Shown piece after piece: positions 17,527-26,712 of a stretch of 64,000 bases of DNA; within the stretch, counting starts at the first letter, position 1; the number at the start of each line of letters is the position of its first letter. This stretch comes from Rhodobacter capsulatus (lineage in GTDB: Bacteria > Pseudomonadota > Alphaproteobacteria > Rhodobacterales > Rhodobacteraceae). The notes beneath the pieces were generated by a model. That model was not told the origin of the DNA and made no database searches. It saw only the letters and a program-made list of their open reading frames with translations. The position numbers and the translations under genes were made by a program. Where the stretch lies: the NCBI RefSeq assembly GCF_003254295.1, contig NZ_QKZO01000006.1, forward strand, positions 199,246 through 263,245, written 5' to 3'.

Positions 17527-19353
17527 ATGGAAACCGATCGCGAGGCCCATATCGCCTTTCTGGAGACGGTCCACCCCTACGACAGCCTGCCGCGCGAGGA
17601 GCTGGAAACCGTCGCCAGCGCCTTTCGCCGGATGGAGTTTCGCCCGGGCTCGCTGATCTATGTCTATCAAACGCCCATCGGCGGGCTTTATCTGGTGAAA
17701 CAGGGCGCGGTCGAAATCACCGATGGCAATGGCGGGCTTGTGTCGCAGCTCGGTCCGCGCAATTCCTTTGGCGAACGCGGCATCCTGCGCGACGGGCTGG
17801 CGGCGACGCAGGCGAAGGCCAGCGAACAGACGATCTGCCTTGTGCTGCCCACCCCCACCTTCAAGCGGCTGATCGAGACCTATCCGGCCTTTGAACGCTT
17901 CTTCAACCGCAAGCGCGGCGAGAAGGTCTCGACTGATATCGCGACACAGAAGGTCGCCGATCTGGTGGCGCGCAAGCCGCTGTCCTGCGCGCCCGAGACG
18001 ACGGTTCTGATGGCGGCGCGGATGATGCGCGACGCGCATGTCTCCTCGCTGGGCGTCGTCGACCCGGGCGAGACGCTTCTGGGCATCGTCACGCAGCGCG
18101 ATCTGTCGAACAAGGTGCTGGCCGATGGCCTGCCACCTGATACGGCCGTGGCGGCGGTGATGACGGCGGCGCCGGTCAGCCTGCCGCCCAGCGCGCTTGG
18201 ATCGGACATCCTGCATATCATGCTTGAACGCCGCATCGGCCATCTGCCGATCACCGAGGCGGGGCGTTTCGTCGGCATGATCACGCAAACGGATCTGACG
18301 CGGTTTCAGGCCGTATCCTCGGCCATGCTGATCCGCGACGTGGTTTCCGCCGAGACACTGGCCGAGATGACGGCGGTGACCGGGCGCATCCCGCAGCTGC
18401 TGGTGCAGCTGGTGGGCGGGCATCACGGCCCGGATGTGGTGACGCGGCTGATCACCGACATTGCCGATGCGGTGACGCGGCGTCTTCTGGTGATGGCGGA
18501 ACGCCAGCTGGGGGCGCCGCCGGTGCCCTATCTGTGGCTCGCCTGCGGCTCTCAGGGGCGGCAGGAGCAGAGCGGCATTTCGGATCAGGACAATTGCCTG
18601 ATCCTCGATGACCGGGTGACGGCGGCCGACATGGATTATTTCCGCGCGCTGGCGCAGATCGTCTGCGACGGGCTTGATGCCTGCGGCTATGCGCATTGCC
18701 CGGGCGAGATGATGGCGACCAACCCGCGCTGGCGTCAGCCCTTGCGGGTCTGGCGCGATTATTTCGCGGGCTGGATTTCGCGGCCCGACCCCGAGGCGCA
18801 GATGCTGGCCTCGGTGATGTTCGACCTGCGCCCGATCGGCGGCGGCGGCATCGCGATGTTCGAGGATCTGCGCGCCGAAACCCTGGCGATGGCGGCGCAA
18901 AATTCGGTCTTCGTCATGCACATGACGGCGGCGGCGCTGAAGCATACGCCGCCCCTCGGGCTCATTCGCAGCTTCGCCACGATCCGCTCGGGCGAGCATC
19001 GGAACCACATCGACATGAAGATGAACGGGGTGGTGCCGGTGGTGGATCTGGCCCGGATCTATGCGCTGCAAGGGCGGCTGGTGCCGTCAAACACCCGCGC
19101 CCGGCTGAAGGCCGCCGAAGAGGCCGGGGTGGTCTCGGCCACGGGCGCCCGCGATCTGATCGAGGCCTATGATCTGATCGCGACGATGCGGCTGGAAAAT
19201 CAGGCGCTGCTGATCAAATCCGGGCGGGCGGCGGACAATTTCCTCGCCCCCTCGGACCTCAGCGATCTGGAACGCTCGCATCTGCGCGATGCGTTCGTCG
19301 TGGTGCGGACGATGCAATCAGCCATCGGCCACGGCCGCGCGGCGGTCAGCTGA
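17527..19353 (+). CDS. cNMP-binding/CBS-pair/DUF294 nucleotidyltransferase-like protein
   Basis: A 608-residue multidomain signalling protein. A cyclic-nucleotide-binding-like domain covers about residues 10-130 (GGLYLVKQGAVEI, then GERGILRDG). A CBS pair covers 145-270 (MMRDAHVSSLGVVDPGETLLGIVTQRDL, given here in part). A DUF294 putative nucleotidyltransferase (LACGSQGRQEQSGISDQDN, with the GS-x-GR-x-E and D-x-D pattern) and its C-terminal helical partner domain (RTIRSGEHRNHIDM) follow. The family is widespread but poorly characterised. It is monocistronic, and no sodium/acetate symporter or exonuclease, the frequent partners, is adjacent. Confidence 0.85.
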   Translation: METDREAHIAFLETVHPYDSLPREELETVASAFRRMEFRPGSLIYVYQTPIGGLYLVKQGAVEITDGNGGLVSQLGPRNSFGERGILRDGLAATQAKASEQTICLVLPTPTFKRLIETYPAFERFFNRKRGEKVSTDIATQKVADLVARKPLSCAPETTVLMAARMMRDAHVSSLGVVDPGETLLGIVTQRDLSNKVLADGLPPDTAVAAVMTAAPVSLPPSALGSDILHIMLERRIGHLPITEAGRFVGMITQTDLTRFQAVSSAMLIRDVVSAETLAEMTAVTGRIPQLLVQLVGGHHGPDVVTRLITDIADAVTRRLLVMAERQLGAPPVPYLWLACGSQGRQEQSGISDQDNCLILDDRVTAADMDYFRALAQIVCDGLDACGYAHCPGEMMATNPRWRQPLRVWRDYFAGWISRPDPEAQMLASVMFDLRPIGGGGIAMFEDLRAETLAMAAQNSVFVMHMTAAALKHTPPLGLIRSFATIRSGEHRNHIDMKMNGVVPVVDLARIYALQGRLVPSNTRARLKAAEEAGVVSATGARDLIEAYDLIATMRLENQALLIKSGRAADNFLAPSDLSDLERSHLRDAFVVVRTMQSAIGHGRAAVS

Positions 19354-19394
19354 ACGGGGGCTGCAGACCGGGGGGCAGCTGAGGGGAGACCCCC

Positions 19395-21704
19395 TCAGCG
19401 TTTCTTCATCGCATCGAGCAGCGCCGCGCCAAAGCCGCCGGTGGCCTGGCTCGTTTTCGGGCTGGCCGACATCGGCTGGCGTCCCTTCGGGCCCTTTTGC
19501 GCCTCGGGGCCACGGGCGGCGCGGTCCTCGCGCGCCGCAGCGCCGCCATCCTTGCGCATCGTCAGCGCGATGCGTTTGCGCGGCACATCGACCTCGGTCA
19601 CCCGGACCTTGACCACATCGCCCGCCTTCACCACCTCATGCGGGTCTTTCACGAAACGGTCGGCGAGCTGGCTGATATGGACCAGCCCGTCCTGATGCAC
19701 GCCGATATCGACAAAGGCGCCAAAGGCCGCAACGTTCGTCACCGTGCCCTCAAGCTGCATCCCGGGCCTCAAGTCCTTGATATCCTCGACGCCCTCGGCA
19801 AAGGTCGCGGTGACGAAGCTGGGCCGCGGGTCACGGCCGGGTTTTTCGAGTTCCGCCAGAATGTCGCGCACCGTCGGCAGGCCGAATTTCTCGGTGACGA
19901 ACTCCTGCGGGCGCAGTTTCGCCAGCGCCGCACTGTCGCCCATCAGCGCGCGGATATCGCGGCCACAGGATTTCACGATGGCACGGGCGACATCATAGGC
20001 TTCGGGGTGGACCGAGGAGGCATCGAGCGGCTCGGCCCCGTCGGTGATGCGCAAAAAGCCCGCGCATTGCTCGAACGCCCGCGGCCCGAGGCGGGACACT
20101 TTCAGCAATTCCTTGCGGCTCTTGAAGGCGCCATTGGCATCGCGATGCGCGACGATCGCCTCGGCCAGACCCGGCCCGAGGCCCGAGATATGCGCCAGGA
20201 GCGGCGCCGAGGCGGTGTTGAGATCGACGCCCACCGCGTTCACCGCATCCTCGACGACGCCTTCCAGCGCCCGGCCCAGCTTCGACTGATCGACGTCATG
20301 CTGATACTGGCCGACGCCGATGGATTTCGGCTCGATCTTCACCAGTTCCGCCAAGGGGTCCTGCAACCGCCGCGCAATCGAGACCGCGCCGCGCAGCGAC
20401 ACATCCAGATCGGGGAATTCCTTCGCGGCGAGTTCGGAGGCCGAATAGACCGAGGCCCCGGCCTCGGACACGACAACCTTGGTCGGCGCCTTCACCGAAG
20501 CGGGCAGCAGCTTCAGCGTTTCCGCCACCAGCCGTTCCGATTCGCGGCTGGCCGTGCCGTTGCCGATGGCAATGAGGTCAACCTTGTGCGCGGTGATCAG
20601 CCGGATCAGCGCCGCCTGCGTGCCGCGCAGATCGGATTTCGGCGGGAAGGGATAGACGGTCTCGGTGGCCAGCACCTTGCCCGTCGCATCAACGACCGCG
20701 ACCTTGCAGCCGGTGCGGATGCCGGGATCGAGCCCCAGAGTCGTCTTCGCCCCCGCCGGGGCGGCCAGCAGCAGATCCTTGAGATTGCGGGAGAAAACCT
20801 TGATCGCCTCGTCCTGCGCCCGACCGCGCATGTCCGAGAGCAGATCAAGCATCATCGACAGGCTCAGCTTCACCCGCCAGGTCCAGCCCGCCACGCCGCG
20901 CAACCACGCATCCCCCGGCGCCTGGGTCTTGGCGTCCAAGGCCGCGGCCACCATCGCCTCGGCCCGGGCGACGCCCTCTTCGTCGGGGGCGATATCCAGC
21001 GTCAGCACGCCTTCATTCGAGCCGCGCAGCATGGCCAGCGCCCGGTGGCTGGGCACATCGGCCCAGCGCTCGCGGTGATCGAAATAGTCCGAGAATTTCG
21101 CGCCCTTCTCGGCCTGCCCCTCCACCAGCTTCGCGGAGATCACGGCCTCGCGCGCCAGAAATTCGCGCAAGGACCCCAGCAGCGCGGCGTTTTCCACCAG
21201 CCCTTCGGCGACGATCTCCCGCGCGCCGGTCAACGCCTCCTTCACCGTCGCGACGGCTTCGGAAAGATACCCCTCGGCCAGCTTTTCCGGCACCGCGCGA
21301 CGGTCGGCCAAGATCGCCTCGACCAGCGGCCCAAGGCCGTTTTCCCGCGCGATCATCGCTTTCGTCCGCCGCTTCGGCTTGTAGGGCAGATACAGGTCCT
21401 CGAGTTCCGCCTTGGTCTCGGCCCGCGCCAGCGCCAGCGCGAGGTCATCCGTCATCTTGCCCTGTTCGGTGATCGAGGCGACAATCGCCGCCCGCCGCGC
21501 CTCACGTTCGCGCAGATAATCGAGCCGTTCCGCCAGCTTGCGCAGCTGCGTGTCATCCAGCCCCCCGGTCACCTCCTTGCGGTAGCGCGCGACGAAGGGC
21601 ACGGTCGCGCCTTCATCAAGCAGCCCCACCGCGGCGGTGACCTGCGCGGGGGTCGCGGCGATTTCCTCGGCGATGGTGCGGGCAATGCGGGTGGCGGTGT
21701 CCAT
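19395..21704 (-). CDS. tex: Tex-family RNA-binding transcription accessory protein
   Basis: A 769-residue Tex/YhgF protein. It has an N-terminal helical region (TPAQVTAAVGLLDEGATVPF), a YqgF/RNase H-like fold (TLGLDPGIRTGCKVAVVD), helix-hairpin-helix elements (LNTASAPLLAHISGLG), and a C-terminal S1 domain (GTVTNVAAFGAFVDIGVHQD, then GLVHISQLAD). Its tail is Lys/Arg/Gly-rich. The open frame runs far upstream, across the divergent pepT gene, but GGAGG before 21704 and the usual MDTATRIARTIAEE start fix the beginning. It diverges from pepT. Confidence 0.96.
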   Translation of the reverse strand: MDTATRIARTIAEEIAATPAQVTAAVGLLDEGATVPFVARYRKEVTGGLDDTQLRKLAERLDYLREREARRAAIVASITEQGKMTDDLALALARAETKAELEDLYLPYKPKRRTKAMIARENGLGPLVEAILADRRAVPEKLAEGYLSEAVATVKEALTGAREIVAEGLVENAALLGSLREFLAREAVISAKLVEGQAEKGAKFSDYFDHRERWADVPSHRALAMLRGSNEGVLTLDIAPDEEGVARAEAMVAAALDAKTQAPGDAWLRGVAGWTWRVKLSLSMMLDLLSDMRGRAQDEAIKVFSRNLKDLLLAAPAGAKTTLGLDPGIRTGCKVAVVDATGKVLATETVYPFPPKSDLRGTQAALIRLITAHKVDLIAIGNGTASRESERLVAETLKLLPASVKAPTKVVVSEAGASVYSASELAAKEFPDLDVSLRGAVSIARRLQDPLAELVKIEPKSIGVGQYQHDVDQSKLGRALEGVVEDAVNAVGVDLNTASAPLLAHISGLGPGLAEAIVAHRDANGAFKSRKELLKVSRLGPRAFEQCAGFLRITDGAEPLDASSVHPEAYDVARAIVKSCGRDIRALMGDSAALAKLRPQEFVTEKFGLPTVRDILAELEKPGRDPRPSFVTATFAEGVEDIKDLRPGMQLEGTVTNVAAFGAFVDIGVHQDGLVHISQLADRFVKDPHEVVKAGDVVKVRVTEVDVPRKRIALTMRKDGGAAAREDRAARGPEAQKGPKGRQPMSASPKTSQATGGFGAALLDAMKKR

Positions 21705-21730
21705 GGGGTCCTCCGTTCGGCCGGAAGCGT

Positions 21731-21759
21731 GATGTAGCCGCCCCGCCGCGACGGGGCAA
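21731..21759 (-). promoter_or_regulatory. Candidate tex promoter
   Basis: Minus strand TTGCCC (21759-21754), a 17-base spacer and TACATC (21736-21731). The -10 and its upstream GGC are identical to those of the tRNA-Arg promoter at 24779. Confidence 0.45.
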
Positions 21760-21809
21760 GTCTTGACACCGCCGCCCGGCCGCGTCCCATTGCGCAAAAG
21801 GAGTCCGTC

Positions 21810-23048
21810 ATGACCGAATTTTGCCCCCGCCTCGAAGAGCGCCTGTGCCGTTACGCCGCCGTCGACACCCAAAGCGACGAGGAAAGCCCGTCCTCGCCTT
21901 CGACGGCGATTCAGCTGAACCTTGCCCGGATGCTGGCCGAGGAGCTGACCCGGATCGGTGCCGCCGAGGTGGTGGTGACCGATTATGGCGCCGTTCTGGC
22001 CAGCGTGCCCGCAACCGCCGAAGGGCCGGTGATCGGCATGCTCGCCCATATGGACACCGCCCCCGCCTATCACGCCGCGGGCGTGAAACCGCGGGTCATT
22101 CGCGGCTACAACGGCGGCGAGATCACCTACCCGGACGCCCCCGGTCTGGTGAATTCGCCCGCCGCCAACCCCTATCTGGGCGAGAAGCTGGGCCATGACC
22201 TGATCACCGCCTCCGGGCTGACGCTGCTTGGCGCCGATGACAAGGCGGGGGTGGCGATCCTGATGACGCTGGCCGAGCATCTGATCGCCAACCCGCAGAT
22301 TCCGCATGGAAAACTGCGCCTCGCCTTCACCCCGGACGAGGAAATCGGCCGCGGCGTCGATGCCCGCTTGCCCGCGGATCTGGGCGCCGATTTCGCCTAT
22401 ACGCTTGATGGTGGCGCGGTGAGCGAGATCGAATATGAAAGCTTCTCGGCCGATGGCGCCAAGGTGAAGGTCAAGGGCGTCTCGACCCATCCGGGCACTG
22501 CCAAGGGCAAGATGGTGAATGCGCTCCATCTGGCCGCAAAGATCATCGAGATGCTGCCGCAGGCGACGCAGACCCCCGAGGTGGTGGACGGGCGCGAGGG
22601 CTTCTGGCACATCACCACCATGGCGGGCACCGCGGCCGAGGTGGAGTTCTCGATCATCCTGCGCGATTTCGAGCTGGAGGGTCTGGCCGCGCGGGACAAG
22701 CTTTTGCAGCAGGTCTGCGCCGCGGTGGCGGCCACCGAGCCGCGGGCCGAGATCACCTGCACGATCAAGCCGCAATATCGCAACATGCGCTATTGGCTGG
22801 AAAAGGACATGACCCCGGTGGAGCTTGCCCGCGACGCCTGCAAGGCCGAGGGGATCGCGCCGCTGTCCGTGCCGATCCGCGGCGGCACCGACGGGTCACG
22901 GCTGACGGAAATGGGCGTGCCCTGCCCGAATATCTTCACCGGCATGCAGGACATCCACGGGCCGCTCGAATGGGTCTCGGTGCAGGACATGGACAAGGCG
23001 ACGCAGGTCTGTCTGCGGCTGGTGCAGCTGGCCGCAAAGCCCGTGTGA
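21810..23048 (+). CDS. pepT: Peptidase T (M20B aminotripeptidase)
   Basis: A di-zinc metallopeptidase that cleaves the N-terminal residue from tripeptides in the cytosol. Metal ligands and catalytic residues are visible in AHMDTAP, LLGADDKAGVA and DEEIGRG. The dimerisation lid carries STHPGTAKGKMVNA, and the last ligand region is GGTDGSRLTEMGVPCPNIFTG. The 412 residues match PepT of enterobacteria. The ribosome-binding site is AAAGGAG, and a strong hairpin follows the gene. Confidence 0.96.
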   Translation: MTEFCPRLEERLCRYAAVDTQSDEESPSSPSTAIQLNLARMLAEELTRIGAAEVVVTDYGAVLASVPATAEGPVIGMLAHMDTAPAYHAAGVKPRVIRGYNGGEITYPDAPGLVNSPAANPYLGEKLGHDLITASGLTLLGADDKAGVAILMTLAEHLIANPQIPHGKLRLAFTPDEEIGRGVDARLPADLGADFAYTLDGGAVSEIEYESFSADGAKVKVKGVSTHPGTAKGKMVNALHLAAKIIEMLPQATQTPEVVDGREGFWHITTMAGTAAEVEFSIILRDFELEGLAARDKLLQQVCAAVAATEPRAEITCTIKPQYRNMRYWLEKDMTPVELARDACKAEGIAPLSVPIRGGTDGSRLTEMGVPCPNIFTGMQDIHGPLEWVSVQDMDKATQVCLRLVQLAAKPV

Positions 23049-23080
23049 CAGCCTGCCGCAGGGCGGATCGAGCCTTTCGA

Positions 23081-23118
23081 CCTATGGCCGCGACGAAAGT
23101 TGCGGCCATAGGCGTTTT
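23081..23118 (+). terminator. Intrinsic terminator of pepT
   Basis: An 11-base perfect stem, CCTATGGCCGC (23081-23091)/GCGGCCATAGG (23102-23112), followed by CGTTTTA. Confidence 0.75.
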
Positions 23119-23189
23119 ACGCCTGTCCCCTCTCAGGCACCCGGGCCCGATCCTGCAAGGATGCCCCCGGCCCCACAGAAAGCAATGTC

Positions 23190-23690
23190 ATGAACGATCT
23201 TTTCAACCGCTACGCCACGCCCTTCATCACCGGGCTGTTCCTGGTCTCGCTGATCTCCGGTGTCGCGCTCTTTTTCCATGTCGGGCAATCGACCTTCCAC
23301 GAAATGCACGAAATCCTGTCGATGGTGCTGATCGTTCCCTTCGCGCTGCATGTCTGGAAGAACTGGCGCTCGGTCACGAATTACATCAAGCGCGCGCCGA
23401 TGTGGATCGCGCTCGTCGTGTCGCTGCTGATCTCGATCCCCTTCGCGATCCCCTCGGGCGAGGGCCGCTCGGGCCCGCCGCAATTCGCGCTGGCGCGGGC
23501 AGTGATGCAGGGCAAGATTGCCGATGTGGCGCCGGTCTTCGGCACCGATGGCGCGACGCTCGCTGCGAAACTGAGCGCAGCCGGGCTGAACGTGACCGGG
23601 CCGGATCAGACGCTGGCCGCCGTCGGCACCGCCTCGGGCAAACCGACCGAAGCCGTCGCCGCGGCGCTGCTGGCCGCCACGGCGCAATAA
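23190..23690 (+). CDS. DUF4405-type small membrane protein
   Basis: A 166-residue protein with an N-terminal membrane region resembling the DUF4405/cytochrome b561-like fold. The first helix is FITGLFLVSLISGVALFF at about 13-30. The His residues lie in FFHVGQSTFHEMHE and FALHVWKNW. A second helix surrounds VLIVPFALHVW and a third is MWIALVVSLLISIPFAI. The membrane-facing His residues could bind haem, by analogy only. The C-terminal half (from about 95) is a soluble Ala-rich domain. It is monocistronic between two terminators. Confidence 0.7.
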   Translation: MNDLFNRYATPFITGLFLVSLISGVALFFHVGQSTFHEMHEILSMVLIVPFALHVWKNWRSVTNYIKRAPMWIALVVSLLISIPFAIPSGEGRSGPPQFALARAVMQGKIADVAPVFGTDGATLAAKLSAAGLNVTGPDQTLAAVGTASGKPTEAVAAALLAATAQ

Positions 23691-23708
23691 GTTCGGGTGA
23701 ACCTGCGA

Positions 23709-23733
23709 CAGGGGCCCTTCGGGGCCCCTTTTG
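23709..23733 (+). terminator. Intrinsic terminator after the DUF4405 gene
   Basis: AGGGGCCC-TTC-GGGGCCCCTTTT: perfect stem plus T-run, lying between this gene and the convergent asparaginase gene. Confidence 0.85.
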
Positions 23734-23736
23734 GCA

Positions 23737-24585
23737 TCAGGACAGCCAAAGCCGGATCAGCGCCGCCTCGGGCGTTTCGCGACCGCCGTTTTCAACCCCC
23801 GCCGCCCAAAGCGCCGCCCCCGCCGCATAGGCGCCGGGCGCCAGCCCGCCCGCCTCGCATTGGCTGACCGCACGCAGCCGCTTGCCCGCGGCCACGGCAT
23901 CCCGCAGCGCCGACAGGATCGCCGGATCGCTCATCACCGTGCCCGCGCCGAAAACCCGCAGCACCGCGCCATCGAGCGCCTGCAGCATCGCCGCCAAAGC
24001 CGCGCCGGGCAGCCCGGGCGAGAGCGTCAGCACCGCCAGCCGCCGCGCCGGATCGAAGCGGCGGGTTTTCGGCGCGGGCGCGTGATCCTGCGGCTGGGAG
24101 CGAAAGGCGTCGCGGGCATGGCTGTCGTGCTTGACCAGCCCCGCCGCCGCCATCAGCCGCCCGTCGAAGGCCAGATCGACGCCCATCCCGGGCGCATGGG
24201 CGGCCGCAAGCGCCAGATCCAGGTTGCGCTCGGCATCACCCCCCTGTCCCAGGGGCTGCATCGATCCGCACAGGACCACCCGGCCAGCCCGGCCCGCCAG
24301 CGCCTGCGCCAGAGCGGCCCCGGTGAAAGCCATGGTGTCGGTGCCATGCGTGACCAGCGCGGGCACCCCGGGATGGGCGTCGAGCGCATCGAGAATCGCA
24401 TTCCAGTCGGCGGGCCCGATGTCGGCACTGTCGCGCAAGGGATTGAAGACATGGGTGCGCAACATCGCGCCGACGGGCAGGCGCTCGGCCAGAGCCGCCT
24501 CGACCAGCCCGGGCTTCGGCGCCAGACCCAGCGGCCCGGGGGCCATGCCGATCGTGCCGCCGGTATGGATCAGAAGAAGGGTCAT
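23737..24585 (-). CDS. L-asparaginase family protein
   Basis: A 282-residue amidohydrolase of the bacterial asparaginase family, hydrolysing Asn to Asp and ammonia. Both catalytic signatures are present: HTGGTIGM at residues 7-14 with the nucleophilic Thr, and VTHGTDTMAFTG with the second Thr and the Asp. There is no signal peptide, so it is cytosolic. The start at 24585 has GGGAGA upstream; the open frame extends further but without conservation. It is somewhat shorter than E. coli AnsA/AnsB (about 330-350). Confidence 0.9.
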   Translation of the reverse strand: MTLLLIHTGGTIGMAPGPLGLAPKPGLVEAALAERLPVGAMLRTHVFNPLRDSADIGPADWNAILDALDAHPGVPALVTHGTDTMAFTGAALAQALAGRAGRVVLCGSMQPLGQGGDAERNLDLALAAAHAPGMGVDLAFDGRLMAAAGLVKHDSHARDAFRSQPQDHAPAPKTRRFDPARRLAVLTLSPGLPGAALAAMLQALDGAVLRVFGAGTVMSDPAILSALRDAVAAGKRLRAVSQCEAGGLAPGAYAAGAALWAAGVENGGRETPEAALIRLWLS

Positions 24586-24644
24586 CGGTCTCTCCCAAAG
24601 CCGCGCCTTCTTTGCGCCATAGGGCGCAGGCCCCGGCCGGGCAA

Positions 24645-24668
24645 TAAAAAACACGCCCGAAGGCGTGG
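24645..24668 (-). terminator. Intrinsic terminator of tRNA-Arg
   Basis: Minus strand CACGCC-TTCG-GGCGTG followed by TTTTTTA, 22 bases past the tRNA 3' end: a textbook UUCG-loop terminator. Confidence 0.9.
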
Positions 24669-24689
24669 CTTTCACAGTCGAAGAGGAAG

Positions 24690-24766
24690 TGGCGGACCCG
24701 GAGCGATTCGAACGCCCGACCCTCAGATTCGTAGTCTGATGCTCTATCCAGCTGAGCTACGGGTCC
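24690..24766 (-). tRNA. tRNA-Arg (anticodon ACG)
   Basis: A 77-base tRNA on the minus strand. The acceptor stem GGACCCG pairs with CGGGTCC, followed by G and an encoded CCA. D-loop AGCTCAGCTGGATAGAGC. The anticodon loop CTACGAA gives ACG, normally read as ICG and decoding CGU/CGC/CGA. The T-loop is GTTCGAATC. It has its own promoter and terminator. Confidence 0.98.
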
Positions 24767-24778
24767 GTCGTGGGGGGC

Positions 24779-24807
24779 GATGTAGCCCCGCAGGAAAACC
24801 TTTGCAA
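24779..24807 (-). promoter_or_regulatory. tRNA-Arg promoter
   Basis: Minus strand TTGCAA (24807-24802), a 17-base spacer and TACATC (24784-24779). It ends 12 bases before the tRNA 5' end. Confidence 0.6.
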
Positions 24808-24876
24808 GCCCGAAAACGCGGAGATCGAAAGATTTCTTTCCGCCCCCCGGATTTCCCCCGGTTTTCGGGGCATCGC

Positions 24877-26280
24877 TCAGACCGCGGCCTCGTCGCCCGC
24901 CAGCAGCAGCGGCCGCGGCAGGTGCAGCCGGAATTCGGTGCCGGTCTCGTCGCTGCGCTCAAGGTCCAGCCGTCCGCCGTGGCCGCGCACCAGTTCCGCC
25001 GAAATCGCCAGACCCAGCCCGGTGCCGCCCTTCTTCACCCCGCCCGAAAACGGCTGGAACAGCCGCTCGCGCGCCTTCAGGGGCAGGCCCGGCCCGGTGT
25101 CCTGCACCCGGATCCACCAGCTCTCGGCCTCGTCGCCCGCGCCGATCTCGATCGTGCCGGGCTTGCCCGTCGCCTCGATCGCCTGCCGCGCATTGCGGGC
25201 GAGGTTCGAGAGCACCCGGTAAAGCTGCTCGCGGTCGGCATGGATCTCGAAGCCCGGCGGCACGTCGGACAGGAAGTCGACCGCCGCGGTCAGACCCTGT
25301 TCGCCCTCGATCACCTCGGCCACCAGACCGGCCAGATCAAAGGGTTCCAGCCGCGGCGGCGGTTCCTCGGCGCGGCCAAAGGCCAATGTCGTCTCGCACA
25401 GGTTGATCGCGCGGCCGATCGAGCCCATCAGCTTCGGCGCCGCCCGCTGCACCGCCGGATCGTCCGAGCCCTCCATCCGGTCGGCAAACAGCTGCGCCGT
25501 GGTCAGGATGTTGCGCAGATCGTGGCTGATCTTGGCGACCGCCTGACCCAGCTGCGCCAGACGTTCCTTTTGCCGCAAGGCCGCCGTGAGCTGATGCTGC
25601 ATCGAGGCCAGCGCCTCCTCGGCCACCCGCAGCTCCTCGATCCGGGCCTGCGGCCGGATGATCGTGCGGGCATCCTCGGGCGCGGCGGCATAGGCGGCCA
25701 TATGCGCAACGACGCGCTTGATCGGCACCACCATCAGACGCCGCACGAGGAAGAACAGCAAAAACGCCGTCACCACCGAGACCACCGCCGACAGCGACAG
25801 AAGCCGCAGCCCCGATTCGATCATCGCCAGCCGCATCGGCTGGGTGGCCAGCGTCACCTCGATCACCAGGCCGCCCTTTTGCACCGGATCGCCGATCACC
25901 CGGATCACGTGATTCTGCGGATCGGCCAGCACCGCCAGCGCATCGCGGACCAGATTGACGAAGGGCTCCTCGCGCAGGTCATAGGTGGCGGTGATCGGCT
26001 GCGGGATCGGCGAGGACAGCACAAGCTGGCGCACCGCATCGCGGCGCAGAACGACGTTGTAGACCCCGGCATTGTCGAGCAGCTCCTGCTCGAGATCCGG
26101 TTCGATCATCATGTCGGTGGTCAAAAGCGCAAGCGAGGCGATCTGCGCCCGTTCCAATCGGGTCTGCAGATAATCCTCGCGGAAATTTGCCAGCCCCGGC
26201 AACAGGATCAGCACCTCGGCCAACACGACGAAGACCGTCGTGAGCACAAGAAACCGCCCGGAAAGCGTGTTGACCTTCAT
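24877..26280 (-). CDS. Orphan membrane sensor histidine kinase
   Basis: A 467-residue two-component sensor. The first helix lies near residues 10-30 (FLVLTTVFVVLAEVLILLPG) and a periplasmic sensor domain covers about 31-165. A second helix (LSLSAVVSVVTAFLLFFLV) leads to a HAMP-like linker. The H-box is AKISHDLRNIL (note DLRN rather than ELRT), the N-box NLARNARQA, G1 DTGPGLP and G2 GGTGLGL. No response regulator gene is adjacent. The start at 26280 (MKVNTLSG) puts the basic N-terminus directly before the first helix. Confidence 0.92.
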   Translation of the reverse strand: MKVNTLSGRFLVLTTVFVVLAEVLILLPGLANFREDYLQTRLERAQIASLALLTTDMMIEPDLEQELLDNAGVYNVVLRRDAVRQLVLSSPIPQPITATYDLREEPFVNLVRDALAVLADPQNHVIRVIGDPVQKGGLVIEVTLATQPMRLAMIESGLRLLSLSAVVSVVTAFLLFFLVRRLMVVPIKRVVAHMAAYAAAPEDARTIIRPQARIEELRVAEEALASMQHQLTAALRQKERLAQLGQAVAKISHDLRNILTTAQLFADRMEGSDDPAVQRAAPKLMGSIGRAINLCETTLAFGRAEEPPPRLEPFDLAGLVAEVIEGEQGLTAAVDFLSDVPPGFEIHADREQLYRVLSNLARNARQAIEATGKPGTIEIGAGDEAESWWIRVQDTGPGLPLKARERLFQPFSGGVKKGGTGLGLAISAELVRGHGGRLDLERSDETGTEFRLHLPRPLLLAGDEAAV

Positions 26281-26453
26281 CCTGTCCCGATCGGCGGCGA
26301 CCCGCCCGGGGGTCCTTCCGCCCCCCCTTTGTCGCTTCGGCATTTTTCAGGAATACCAAAGCCTTTTGCATCTACATAGGGGGCTCTTGACGGCAGCGGA
26401 AGGGCGCAAACGCCGCGCAGGCGCGGGAGGCGCAAAAAACCCGCGCGGGTGAA

Positions 26454-26482
26454 TTGACTTGTGCAAAGGATGCCCCTAAAGA
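26454..26482 (+). promoter_or_regulatory. rpmH promoter
   Basis: TTGACT (26454-26459), a 17-base spacer and TAAAGA (26477-26482), 77 bases upstream of rpmH. A good sigma-70 type match. Confidence 0.65.
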
Positions 26483-26559
26483 CCGGGCTTCAATTGCAGG
26501 GCGGCCGAATCCGGCAGGAGTTCAGCTGCCCCCCCGACAAGACAACCGGAGTATCCGCG

Positions 26560-26694
26560 ATGAAACGCACTTTCCAGCCGTCGAACCTCGTTCGCGCCCG
26601 CCGTCACGGCTTCCGCGCCCGCATGGCGACCAAAGGCGGCCGCAAGGTTCTGAACGCCCGTCGCGCCCGCGGCCGCAAGGTTCTGTCGGCGTAA
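26560..26694 (+). CDS. rpmH: 50S ribosomal protein L34
   Basis: 44 residues, [20 protein letters not shown] to GRKVLSA, extremely basic. L34 sits in 23S domain I/III. The open frame extends upstream to 26461 but the start is at the conserved MKRT. It heads the usual rpmH-rnpA-yidD group, from its own promoter at 26454. Confidence 0.98.
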   Translation: MKRTFQPSNLVRARRHGFRARMATKGGRKVLNARRARGRKVLSA

Positions 26695-26712
26695 GGTTGA
26701 CGGCCTGACCGC

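Noticed and set aside
19497..21737. 746-residue plus-strand frame opposite tex
   Set aside because: Shadow of tex, which carries YqgF, HhH and S1 signatures on the minus strand.
21763..21791. TTGACA-N17-CCCATT as a pepT promoter
   Set aside because: Weak -10, and the predicted start would cut into the ribosome-binding site.
23731..26379. 882-residue plus-strand frame opposite asparaginase, tRNA-Arg and the kinase
   Set aside because: It crosses a tRNA and two well-supported minus-strand genes.
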